From the NCBI GenBank assembly GCA_026413885.1, contig JAOAKA010000002.1, forward strand, positions 62,001-126,000: DNA of 64,000 nt, read 5' to 3'. The position numbers and the translations under genes are program-made. The notes under the pieces were generated by a model. The model was given only the letters and a program-made list of their open reading frames with translations. It was not told the origin of the DNA and did no database searches. Source of the stretch: Sulfolobales archaeon. GTDB lineage: Archaea > Thermoproteota > Thermoprotei_A > Sulfolobales > NBVN01. Position 1 is the stretch's first letter. Each line of letters opens with the position of its first letter. Below are positions 10,375 through 19,815 of the stretch, piece by piece.

Positions 10375-11788
10375 AGTGACTCTCGAAAGTCTCTACGTTA
10401 AATCTACTAAGCAGATCTTCGGAGTTCGTGGATCGCTACTCTTTGTTAAAGCGATAGGGGGAATAAGATACGGTGAAATTGTAGAAGTCTCTCTGGACGG
10501 CACATCGATCTTAGGGCAGGTTATCGATGTAAGTAGAGATATAGCTGTTGTTCAAGTCTTTGGTAGTACAGCTGGGATAACTCCAGGTCTTACCACAGTA
10601 AAGTTCTATGGAGAGACGATAAAGATCCCGGCATCAATAGATATGCTAGGCCGAATACTCGATGGACTAGCTAGACCTATAGATGGAGGTCCGCAAATTA
10701 TTCCTGAAGACTATCTAGATATTCACGGAAACGCTCTTAATCCAGCTCTAAGAATCCCGCCTTCAGAGCCTATTGAAACCGGTATTTCTGTACTAGACAG
10801 TCTTCTAACTCTAGTACGTGGACAGAAGCTTCCGATATTCAGTGGTTCAGGTCTTCCACACAATAGGATAGCTATGCAGATTGTGAGACAAGCAGCTGTG
10901 AGAGGATCTGGAGAAAAATTTGTCGTTGTCTTCGGTGCTATAGGTGTTACCTACGAAGAAGCAGCGTACTTCTTAAACGAACTGAGGTCTATGGGTGCTT
11001 TAGATAGAACCATCGCCTTCATAGCTCCAGCTTCTGCATCTACTGTCGAGAAACTAGCTCTACCGAGAACAGCTCTAACAGCTGCGGAGTTTATTGCTTG
11101 GAACTATGATATGCATGTGTTAACAATACTGACAGATATGACTAACTACGCTGAATCTCTGAGAGAGATATCAGCAGCTAGAGAGGAGGTTCCTGGAAGA
11201 AGGGGTTACCCAGGATATATGTACACAGATCTAGCTACTATATATGAGAGAGCTGGTAGAGTCTCAACTAAAAAGGGAAGTATGACTATTATGCCTATAC
11301 TCACTATGCCTGATGACGATATAACTCACCCAATACCTGATTTAACAGGGTACATTACTGAAGGACAGATAGTTTTATCTAGAGATATTTGGCGTAAGGG
11401 CATATACCCACCTGTAGATGTATTTCTCTCTCTATCGAGACTTATGAAGGAGGGCATAGGTAAAGATAAAACTAGAGAAGACCATAGAGAAGTATTCTCT
11501 CAACTCATATCTGCATACGCAGAAGCACAGTATCTGCGAGAGCTATCGGCCATCGTAGGACTAGAATCTCTTACACCTAGAGATAAGAAGTACCTAGAGT
11601 TCGCAGACCTCTTCGAGAGAAAATTCATGAACCAGGGGGAGTACGAGAGAAGATCGTTTGAGCAGACACTAGATATAGGCTGGGAGATTCTATCTATATT
11701 ACCGGAGGACGAGTTAAAGCAGATAAGTCCTCAAACACTCAAAAAGTTTCACCCTAGGTATAGATTCGAAGTAGAAGGTAGGAAGTAG
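10367..11788 (+). CDS. atpB: A-type ATP synthase subunit B
   Basis: [62 protein letters not shown]. Confidence 0.98.
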   Translation: MGKVTLESLYVKSTKQIFGVRGSLLFVKAIGGIRYGEIVEVSLDGTSILGQVIDVSRDIAVVQVFGSTAGITPGLTTVKFYGETIKIPASIDMLGRILDGLARPIDGGPQIIPEDYLDIHGNALNPALRIPPSEPIETGISVLDSLLTLVRGQKLPIFSGSGLPHNRIAMQIVRQAAVRGSGEKFVVVFGAIGVTYEEAAYFLNELRSMGALDRTIAFIAPASASTVEKLALPRTALTAAEFIAWNYDMHVLTILTDMTNYAESLREISAAREEVPGRRGYPGYMYTDLATIYERAGRVSTKKGSMTIMPILTMPDDDITHPIPDLTGYITEGQIVLSRDIWRKGIYPPVDVFLSLSRLMKEGIGKDKTREDHREVFSQLISAYAEAQYLRELSAIVGLESLTPRDKKYLEFADLFERKFMNQGEYERRSFEQTLDIGWEILSILPEDELKQISPQTLKKFHPRYRFEVEGRK

Positions 11789-12421
11789 ATGAGTTCTGGA
11801 GATATAATAAAGATCTCTAGACCTACTAAAATAGAGCTAATCAGACTTAGAAGGAGATTGATTCTAGCGAGAAGACTCCATAGAATACTTCGCGATAGAC
11901 TGACTCTACTAGTGCAAGAATTCTACATAGCGTTGAGAAAAGCCTTCGAACTAAGAAGTAGAATTAACGAAATATTCTCAGAGATATACCCATGCTACTA
12001 TAGAACACTGAGGATACACGGCTACGAGTTTCTAGAAGTGGTATCAGATTCCGTAGCTACTGACCTCAAGGTTTTTGCTGGAACTAGAAATACTGTCGGT
12101 GTTTTAGTCCCTATGTTAGAGTTGAGAGAAGTACCTAAGAGCTCACCTCTAATTCCCATAGAGTCCTATAAGATTCAGGTAAGAAGAAGAGAACTTCTAG
12201 AACTACTAGTTCTTCTAGCTGAGTACGAGAAGTCTCTAGTGCTGATAGGTGGTGAGATAGCTCGCACTAGGAGAAAGGTTATGATGCTAGAGAAAGTACT
12301 CATACCGAGGATTGTGAGAACTATAGCGTACCTAAAGATGAAGTTTGATGAGATGGAGAGAGAGGAGAAAGTGAGGATGATGAGAACTAAAACTATGCTC
12401 GAGAAAACTCGAGTTTTCTAG
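11789..12421 (+). CDS. atpD: A-type ATP synthase subunit D
   Basis: PTKIELIRLRRRLILARR N-terminus; last gene of the operon. Confidence 0.92.
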   Translation: MSSGDIIKISRPTKIELIRLRRRLILARRLHRILRDRLTLLVQEFYIALRKAFELRSRINEIFSEIYPCYYRTLRIHGYEFLEVVSDSVATDLKVFAGTRNTVGVLVPMLELREVPKSSPLIPIESYKIQVRRRELLELLVLLAEYEKSLVLIGGEIARTRRKVMMLEKVLIPRIVRTIAYLKMKFDEMEREEKVRMMRTKTMLEKTRVF

Positions 12422-13118
12422 TAGCTTTCAGCATTGCTTCAACCATATTCCTAATAGTTCTCTCTGGGTCTTGAGACTTCATTATAGCGGATGAAACTAA
12501 AATCCCACTTGTGCCGAGAAGAATAGCTGCTTCAGCATCTTCTGCTGAAGATATTCCAGCTCCAGTTAGTATTACGACATCCTTATTGTACTTCCTTATT
12601 AAAGCTATTGAATTCGTGACGACTTCCGGCTTAGCTCTAGATACAGCGAGCCCCGTACCAATTAGCTCCGGCGGCTCGACTGCTATTGCGTCAGGTTCTA
12701 GTACGGAGACTGCTGCTGCTTCTATAGGTTTGGAAGCACATACGAGTATCTTCAGATTTAACAACCTCGATTTCTCTACTAGAAAACTTATCTCGTCTAG
12801 CCTTAACCTTCTCTCACTGTGGTTAGCTATAAATCCCTCTGCTCCAGATTCCTTAACGGCTTCTGGAGGTAGAGCACCTGTATGTGGACCTAGTGCTACA
12901 GGGTCTGCGTGTTGTGCGAAAACAGGTATCTCGAGAGATTCTGAGAGAGTTCTTAATTCAGTAGCTGGTGGAGCTACAACTATAGTTGCAGAGTCTCTGA
13001 AATCTAGGTAAACTCTCTCAGCAGCTCTACCAATAGCGAGAGCTCTAAGCCCTATTGAAGCATCATACACCTTAAAGTTAACTACAAGTATAGGTACTGT
13101 AAACTCTCCTAAAACCAA
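12393..13118 (-). CDS. tpiA: triosephosphate isomerase (archaeal type)
   Basis: ILVVNFKVY, FAQHADP...GPHTGALPPEAVKESGAEGFIANHSERRL, TGAGISSAEDAEAAILLGTSGILVSSAIMK. Confidence 0.95.
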   Translation of the reverse strand: MVLGEFTVPILVVNFKVYDASIGLRALAIGRAAERVYLDFRDSATIVVAPPATELRTLSESLEIPVFAQHADPVALGPHTGALPPEAVKESGAEGFIANHSERRLRLDEISFLVEKSRLLNLKILVCASKPIEAAAVSVLEPDAIAVEPPELIGTGLAVSRAKPEVVTNSIALIRKYNKDVVILTGAGISSAEDAEAAILLGTSGILVSSAIMKSQDPERTIRNMVEAMLKATRKLEFSRA

Positions 13119-13142
13119 AAGAGAAGCACCTTAATAATCGAG

Positions 13143-14396
13143 TTAATCAGTCTCTCTAGGCTCTTCTACACCGGTCTTTGATTCAGCGGTTTTAGCTGGT
13201 TTAAAGAATCTATTTTTAAGTTTTTCAAGTATATCTGGTAGCGTTGTGTACTCCATTTCTTCTGGTCCTAGTCTATGGGGCATGAACGGTCCGTGCCTCC
13301 TTACGTATTCAGCTACTACTTGAGCTTGTCTTCTAGTTTCATCGAAAGCCGGGTCATCGAAGAGGTCGACTGGCCCTATGAGCTTTGAATTCCTGACTTG
13401 GAAACCTAGACCTACAATTCTCGGAGGTCCATCGAATCTAGTGCACTTTGAGTATCTCTGAGGTACCGGCATGAGCGGGCCGTGGTGAGACCCCCTCATC
13501 CAACCAGCTACTAGATGTGGAAATGCGAATGCTTCGAGAATCTCACCCATAGCCGGAAATCCGGCTTGAGCTCTGAGAACAGCTACAGGGTCATCTTTTC
13601 CAACATACCTACCGGCTATTAAGCTAAGTCTTTCTACACTGACTACAGCAGCTATCTCGTTGTCGAATCTCCTATAGACTTTCCTCACAATATACCTACC
13701 AGGAGTCCCAATTAGAGCCAGAATATCGTATATTTCCTCAGGAGCGTTTAGTAGTACAGACTTACCCTCATGTACATCATATACTTCAAATGTGAAGCCG
13801 GCATGAAGCTTCGGGTCTATGACGAGTCCAGCTGTATTGAACGGGTCAGCAAAGATCCTGTACATAGGGAGGTTGAATGCTCCCGGCTCTGTCTTATCGA
13901 CCATAAACACAGCTATAGGTTCTGAAGGTCTTTCGTGGAACTCCATTTCGGCGACACCAGGTCCTAGACCACGTACGTTACCTGAAAATGCGTCACTAAG
14001 TAGGTCCTGACCCGCAGCATAGAGACCTAGTTCTCTAGCTACTTTAGCTGCTTCTCTAAATGCTGTCCAAGCTACTTCATGTACTTCAGGAGAGTCTACT
14101 CCTTTTCTATGACTCATAATTAGCTCGAGGTCGTCTCCAGCATTTGCTACATAGAAATCGAATATAACTCCCTTAGCTTTAGCTTCAGCGAGGACTCTAG
14201 TAGCAGCAGCAATTGTATCTGGGTGAACAACTACGTGTCCAGCTATTGAACCAATATCAGCTTTAATTATGGAGACTGTCGTCTTAATCTTCTCCACTCT
14301 CCCACCAAGATACTGAGACCAACTAGTAATATAAGTGGTATTGCTCGAACCATAGTGAATTACTGCTGTAGCTTTTAATATCTGAGACATCTCCAC
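13143..14396 (-). CDS. fbp: fructose-1,6-bisphosphate aldolase/phosphatase; likely true start GTG at 14297
   Basis: KTTVSIIKADIGSIAGHVVVHPDT and DLLSDAFSGNVRGLGPGVAEMEF are diagnostic of archaeal bifunctional FBPA/P. The ORF-track N-terminal extension of 33 codons is probably not translated. Confidence 0.95.
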   Translation of the reverse strand: MEMSQILKATAVIHYGSSNTTYITSWSQYLGGRVEKIKTTVSIIKADIGSIAGHVVVHPDTIAAATRVLAEAKAKGVIFDFYVANAGDDLELIMSHRKGVDSPEVHEVAWTAFREAAKVARELGLYAAGQDLLSDAFSGNVRGLGPGVAEMEFHERPSEPIAVFMVDKTEPGAFNLPMYRIFADPFNTAGLVIDPKLHAGFTFEVYDVHEGKSVLLNAPEEIYDILALIGTPGRYIVRKVYRRFDNEIAAVVSVERLSLIAGRYVGKDDPVAVLRAQAGFPAMGEILEAFAFPHLVAGWMRGSHHGPLMPVPQRYSKCTRFDGPPRIVGLGFQVRNSKLIGPVDLFDDPAFDETRRQAQVVAEYVRRHGPFMPHRLGPEEMEYTTLPDILEKLKNRFFKPAKTAESKTGVEEPRETD

Positions 14397-14417
14397 TATA
14401 CGGACTAAGTGCTCTGA

Positions 14418-14466
14418 GTGATGAGTGTGGCGGTCTCAGATTGGTGAAGACTTAGGAGCCCCCTGA
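14418..14466 (+). ncRNA. candidate C/D box sRNA (A)
   Basis: GTGATGA (C) - 12 nt - CAGA (D') - ttg - GTGAAGA (C') - 12 nt (cttaggagcccc) - CTGA (D); intergenic. Confidence 0.6.
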
Positions 14467-14559
14467 TATCTTCAGTCTTTTTATATTGAAGTAAACTAAC
14501 TAAATAGAAACACAATTAAGCTGTGGATATAGAAAAGAATTTTAGCTGATTAGCTATTG

Positions 14560-17500
14560 TTAGAAGACTTCTTCAGTTGCTGCTAATCTTTCAACCAGTC
14601 TAGCTCTCAGCTTCAGTGCTATTACGATTACCGCAATAGCGACTACTGCGAGTGCTATCACGTGAACAAATCTACCAATTATAGTGACTATTGTCGGAGT
14701 CAATCGGAGCGTCATAGTTGTATCTTTATTTAGGTAGAAAATCTCGGTATATTCGTTGTAGCCGCTCTTCGTGATCTTAACTGAAGCAATCCCCGCTGGG
14801 ATAGTGATCCTAGCTTCACCATTCTCGTCTGTGAGAAGAGAAGCTAGCTCTAGCTTAGTGTTTAAGTCAATTATTTGTATACCTACACTACTCAATCTCT
14901 CTTCTAAGTCATTTACTACCGTTACTACGAGAGTATGTAGCTTTCTGTTCATTCTAGCTACATAGCTTAAATTTGAGAATACGTTGATAGCGGTCGGCTG
15001 AGGCTCTACATACAGTTTCTCAGTTTCATCTAGTGGTGTTATAGATAGTATGTATCTACCGTAGGGAACAAGTATGTTAAAGCCGTGAGATGCTGTATAT
15101 CCATCAACAACTACAGAGATAGTTGTATTCAGGTTAACTCTAAATCTTCCCTCTAAATAGCCGCGCGCACTAACATCTACTATTCTAAAAGTTAAGGTAT
15201 AATTCTGTCTAACGAGATCGATCGCGAACTTAGTGTTCGATGTAAGGCTTAAAGCACCCTCGAAGGGTATGTAGCTATTAGAATGTTCATCCACTGGTTC
15301 CACTCTGATTATATAATCAGCTGCTCCTAGAGGAAGCGAGAGTCTCGGTGATGTAACTACCGAGTGAAGAGTACCGTTAATTAATACCTTCAGCGGTACC
15401 ACAGGCCTTTCCGAATATCTGTCTCTTAGAGTTAAGTCGAGGGTGTAGACTCTTCTGAACATGAGTACATGTATATTTCTATCCGAGTCTAAGGTGAGTT
15501 CAGCTACACCCACAGAGTATACACTACTATATTCGCCGATTGGATAGACTTCAATATAGTAGTGACCGTATGGGAGATAGACTGATTCCGGTAGATAGCC
15601 TGTAAATACCTCCGTTCCGTTGGCGTATACTACAGCTCTAATTCGAGTTTCTCTTTCAGTCAGCTCATCGAGAGCCGCTATCGTGAGACCGTAAGTTTTT
15701 CTCTTGATAAACAATTCAGCAATAGTGCTCTTATTTACTAAAACTGTAGTAGAGTAGTTTCTATATATTGCTTCAACATCTTTCATAGGGGAGACTTCCA
15801 CACCCACTACCCCTGCTGGAACAGTTACCGTAAGGCTAGAGTCTGGTGAAGGTATGTAGAGTGTGCCATTGACGTACACGACGAGTCGCGGGTCTGTATG
15901 TCTTCTAGTTACCTCATCGAAAAACTTGAGAGTTAAGTTGTATCTCGCTCTCCTCAACACTACTACTAGCTCTGAATCCGCTTCAATCTTCATTCTAGTG
16001 GTACTGGTAAAGTAATAGTTATCGAGAGACTCTATGCTAATGTTGTAAAAACCGTAAAGTAATTTAACATTTAATCCTTCGGGAGCTACATAACTGTAGG
16101 TTTCACCATTTATAATCACTCTTAATCTACCGAGAAGAGAACTCTTAAATTCGTCTCTAGCGATGAGCCTTAGAGTGAACTCTCTATACTGAAGCTTAGC
16201 TGGAATAACGACGTCACGGCATCTATTCTCGCAGTACGGAATATTCACTACTGTAGAGTAGTTTAAGATGTAGTCTTTAGGCGGAATTACTTGTAGAGAA
16301 TACTTCCTACCTGGTAGTATGTTTGTAAACTTAACACTATTTCCTACAAGAATCCTAGCTATTTCTTCGACTTTACCATTTATTTCATATCTCAATATCA
16401 CCTTGGACCCGTTGATCTGCTCCTGTGGAACTGGGGGGACTACTCTAACCTCTATAGAGGGTGCTATATAGTTGTTTAAATTAATTGGAGTAGGTTTAGC
16501 TAATGCTGAACCTAGATTTACTATTAGATGTAGTTCCGAAGGCGCCGCTAATGCGATAAGTTCTGCTCTAGGTAGTGATGATGCTGAGATAAGTCCTCCC
16601 ACCGAGAACTCAGCCTGAAAACCAACTCTTAAAATAGGTAGCTGATACGGTGTTAAGGCGACTATCTGCACACCTCTGGTCGAGAAGGTAAAGTAGGAGG
16701 ACCCTAGGGATGGCTGTATTTTCACTAGAGAACCTAGAGTAACAATAGCTTGAGCGAACTCATATCTATTTCTGAGCTCATTGAATCTATAGTGTTTCAC
16801 TCTACCGTCGGAGAACCCTATTACGACATCGCTCTTAGAGTAGGCTACCACATCAACTATAGATACTGGTGTTATACCTAGGTATTCTAGTGCTACCGGT
16901 GTGGATGGTTGTAAACTGAAAGCGTAGTCGAGATTGTATAGCTCTAGATAGGTTCTATTTACTAATGCGATCAGATAGCCTCCTCCGTAATCAATAAAGT
17001 GTGGTCTAGCTACTGTCGGATAGAATTCCTTGTCTAGAGACTTCAAGGCTCTATAGTCTGTTGGAGCATTATCTAGATCGAGAAAGTCTATGTAGTACTT
17101 AGCAAAGAATGGGAGTCCGTAGACCTCTTCCGCAGGGTCTACAGAAGCTCTTTCAGGTATAACTACTTCAACTCTAAATCTCCTGAATATAGCTGAGGTA
17201 TTTACATTCTCTCTAACTAGAAACTTCCTCGTCGAGCCCAATATCGATACGTTAGCTAGATAGCCCTTAGGTATGGGAATATGTGCGACACCACCGTCAT
17301 CTGCGTTCCATCCATATACTCTACGAGCTTTAGTGACTGGGTCTATTAGAGATATTTCTACTAGTGCTCTTTTAGCCGGCTCAACTAGTGTTGCGTTAAT
17401 GTAGTGACTTATGTTTAATTCAGCAGTAATGGTGTCGAAGTAGGGTGCCCAAAATAGAGCTACTACATCTGCTCTATAGTAGTAACCACCGGGAGTGTAT

Positions 17501-18132
17501 ACCTTAGCGGGAATAGCTATTTGAGGATAGACCTTTCTATGGTAGTTAACAACCGTAGTTACTATTTGGGGAGAGATTACTAGAGATCCCAACTTATCTT
17601 CATCAAATACGTACACATAGCAATTCGTACACAAGCCTGTGGGAATACCTTCACTAACTGTAGCTATGACTTTATATCCACTAGCAGCTCTAGCTACGAA
17701 AATGTCGAAGACTCTGAAGTCGGCACCTTGAATAAGATGTAATAATTGGTATAGTCTTCCTCCATCTACTCTAAATAAATATATCTCACCTCTATCACTA
17801 CCTACAGCAAAACGTGTAGGTGGGTACCCATCTACAGCTGTAGCTGTAGCTCTTCCAGCTAGTGGATAGGTTTGTATTATTTTTGGTCCAGCTACTGAAT
17901 CCTCTATATCGAGGACGACTACAGCTGAATAATCTTCATAGCTTACTACAAGAGCTATACGCGTAGTATTTAGAGCTAGAACATCAACTATTGTGAAGTT
18001 GAAGTTATATCTCAAGATTAGTGGGTGCTGGAGATCAGTAAAGTAGGTAGAGGACGTAGGTTGAACCAACACTAGTACTAGGAGTAGAACCAACACCGCC
18101 ATCGAACGCTTTAACCACACCATACAACACAC
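14560..18132 (-). CDS. large secreted, C-terminally membrane-anchored surface protein with tandem PEGA/carboxypeptidase-regulatory-like repeats
   Basis: N-terminal signal-like hydrophobic helix, beta-propeller-like N-terminal half, about six ~80-aa repeats (YTL..xx.D......VxVNGT...), C-terminal TM (FVHVIALAVVAIAVIVIALKLRARLV). Confidence 0.75.
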   Translation of the reverse strand: MCCMVWLKRSMAVLVLLLVLVLVQPTSSTYFTDLQHPLILRYNFNFTIVDVLALNTTRIALVVSYEDYSAVVVLDIEDSVAGPKIIQTYPLAGRATATAVDGYPPTRFAVGSDRGEIYLFRVDGGRLYQLLHLIQGADFRVFDIFVARAASGYKVIATVSEGIPTGLCTNCYVYVFDEDKLGSLVISPQIVTTVVNYHRKVYPQIAIPAKVYTPGGYYYRADVVALFWAPYFDTITAELNISHYINATLVEPAKRALVEISLIDPVTKARRVYGWNADDGGVAHIPIPKGYLANVSILGSTRKFLVRENVNTSAIFRRFRVEVVIPERASVDPAEEVYGLPFFAKYYIDFLDLDNAPTDYRALKSLDKEFYPTVARPHFIDYGGGYLIALVNRTYLELYNLDYAFSLQPSTPVALEYLGITPVSIVDVVAYSKSDVVIGFSDGRVKHYRFNELRNRYEFAQAIVTLGSLVKIQPSLGSSYFTFSTRGVQIVALTPYQLPILRVGFQAEFSVGGLISASSLPRAELIALAAPSELHLIVNLGSALAKPTPINLNNYIAPSIEVRVVPPVPQEQINGSKVILRYEINGKVEEIARILVGNSVKFTNILPGRKYSLQVIPPKDYILNYSTVVNIPYCENRCRDVVIPAKLQYREFTLRLIARDEFKSSLLGRLRVIINGETYSYVAPEGLNVKLLYGFYNISIESLDNYYFTSTTRMKIEADSELVVVLRRARYNLTLKFFDEVTRRHTDPRLVVYVNGTLYIPSPDSSLTVTVPAGVVGVEVSPMKDVEAIYRNYSTTVLVNKSTIAELFIKRKTYGLTIAALDELTERETRIRAVVYANGTEVFTGYLPESVYLPYGHYYIEVYPIGEYSSVYSVGVAELTLDSDRNIHVLMFRRVYTLDLTLRDRYSERPVVPLKVLINGTLHSVVTSPRLSLPLGAADYIIRVEPVDEHSNSYIPFEGALSLTSNTKFAIDLVRQNYTLTFRIVDVSARGYLEGRFRVNLNTTISVVVDGYTASHGFNILVPYGRYILSITPLDETEKLYVEPQPTAINVFSNLSYVARMNRKLHTLVVTVVNDLEERLSSVGIQIIDLNTKLELASLLTDENGEARITIPAGIASVKITKSGYNEYTEIFYLNKDTTMTLRLTPTIVTIIGRFVHVIALAVVAIAVIVIALKLRARLVERLAATEEVF

Positions 18133-18192
18133 CCAGTGAGATCTAGTGCAAGTATTTATTGGTAAACAGTATAATATAAGGGCATTGATAAA

Positions 18193-19815
18193 GTGAAATT
18201 AAGATTTCCTATATTCATAGTGAAAAAGCGAGCTAAAGATGAAGTTCAGAAGCAAGATGCTGTGAACTCTCTAGTAGATATAGAGCCTGTTAAACCCATA
18301 GCTAGTCCGGAGAGACTTAGACTCTCAATAGTACGTGGTGATGTTAAGCTACTTGAGACATACCCTCTCTACGAGCCTTGGGCTTACGCCTATATAACTG
18401 AAGACTTGAAAGCCGGCACTATAAACTACGTTGTTTATGAAATAGGTTTAACACCTCAAGAAGAGTCTGTATACAAGAGTATAGTAGACTACATCATGTG
18501 GGAGCTCGAGCCTCCTAAGACACAAATAGAAGATGTTAGAGGCTACATCTCTAGTTTCGCTAAGAGAGCTATAAGACTCTTCCAGCTTAGGCTGGGAAGA
18601 ACGCCTGGTTTGTCATGGAGTAAGATTGGATACTATATAGAGAGGAACATTATTGGGTATAGCTTTATAGATCCTCTCATGAGAGACCCAAACATAGAGG
18701 ATATTTCGTGTAACGGTCCTAATCTACCGGTCTACGTATGGCATAGAAAGTACGAATACCTACCGACATCTGTAGTATTTAGAACATCTCAAGAACTAGA
18801 TGAGTTTGTCATTAAGTTAGCTCACCTAGCCAGTAAACATATCTCAGTTGCTTATCCTGTGCTAGACGCTATACTACCGGGAGGACACAGAATCGCAGCA
18901 ACCTTTCAAAAAGAAGTTAGCACTAAGGGCTCTACCTTCACCATTAGAAAGTTTAGAGAAGACCCTATAACTATTGTAGATTTAATAAGCTACGGCACAA
19001 TATCGCCGGAGACAGCAGCGTATTTCTGGTTAGCTATGGACTACAAGATGACCACTCTCATACTCGGTGTAACTGGTGCGGGTAAGACATCTACATTAAA
19101 TGCTCTAGCAAATCTTCTTAGACCTACCTACAAAATTGTTACTATTGAAGACACACCAGAGCTCAGACTACCGCAGGAAAACTGGGTTCAGCTAACTAGT
19201 AGACCGTCCTATCTCGTCTCAGGAGTTACGGAGATAAAGCTTTTCGACTTAGTAAAGATATCTCTAAGATATAGACCAGATGTAGTAATAGTCGGTGAGG
19301 TTAGAGGTGAAGAAGCTTACGTACTCTTTCAAGCTATTGCGACGGGACATAGCGGTATAACGACAATTCACGCAGAAGATATTGATGCTGCCGTTAAAAG
19401 ACTTACCTCTCCACCAATGAATATACCTAGTTCATATATACCTCTAGTCAATATGGCTTTAGTAATAAAGAGAGTAACTAAGATAGATGAAACAGGTAGA
19501 CCAAGACCTGTGAGAAGAATTACAGCTGTCTGGGAAGTAGAGGACTACGGTAAGTACCGAGAGTTCGCATTGTGGGACCCACTCAGAGATAGGTTTAAGG
19601 TTAATCTTAGAGAATCTGTAATTATCGAAAAAATAGCTAAAATGAAAGGTCTCGACGCAGAAGATGTGATCGAAGACGTAGTGAGAAGAAAGTCTATTCT
19701 CAACTATCTAGTAGCTACAGGAAAGAGATCGTATGAGGCGATAGCGACATATGTTTATAACTACTACTACAAACCAGCTGAGGTGCTTAAAGAAATTGGC
19801 TTTAAAGAGAAGTAG
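18193..19815 (+). CDS. type II/IV secretion system ATPase (GspE/FlaI/TadA-like)
   Basis: GVTGAGKTSTLNAL Walker A, TIEDTPELRLP, DVVIVGEVRGEEA, ATGHSGITTIHAED. Confidence 0.93.
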   Translation: MKLRFPIFIVKKRAKDEVQKQDAVNSLVDIEPVKPIASPERLRLSIVRGDVKLLETYPLYEPWAYAYITEDLKAGTINYVVYEIGLTPQEESVYKSIVDYIMWELEPPKTQIEDVRGYISSFAKRAIRLFQLRLGRTPGLSWSKIGYYIERNIIGYSFIDPLMRDPNIEDISCNGPNLPVYVWHRKYEYLPTSVVFRTSQELDEFVIKLAHLASKHISVAYPVLDAILPGGHRIAATFQKEVSTKGSTFTIRKFREDPITIVDLISYGTISPETAAYFWLAMDYKMTTLILGVTGAGKTSTLNALANLLRPTYKIVTIEDTPELRLPQENWVQLTSRPSYLVSGVTEIKLFDLVKISLRYRPDVVIVGEVRGEEAYVLFQAIATGHSGITTIHAEDIDAAVKRLTSPPMNIPSSYIPLVNMALVIKRVTKIDETGRPRPVRRITAVWEVEDYGKYREFALWDPLRDRFKVNLRESVIIEKIAKMKGLDAEDVIEDVVRRKSILNYLVATGKRSYEAIATYVYNYYYKPAEVLKEIGFKEK

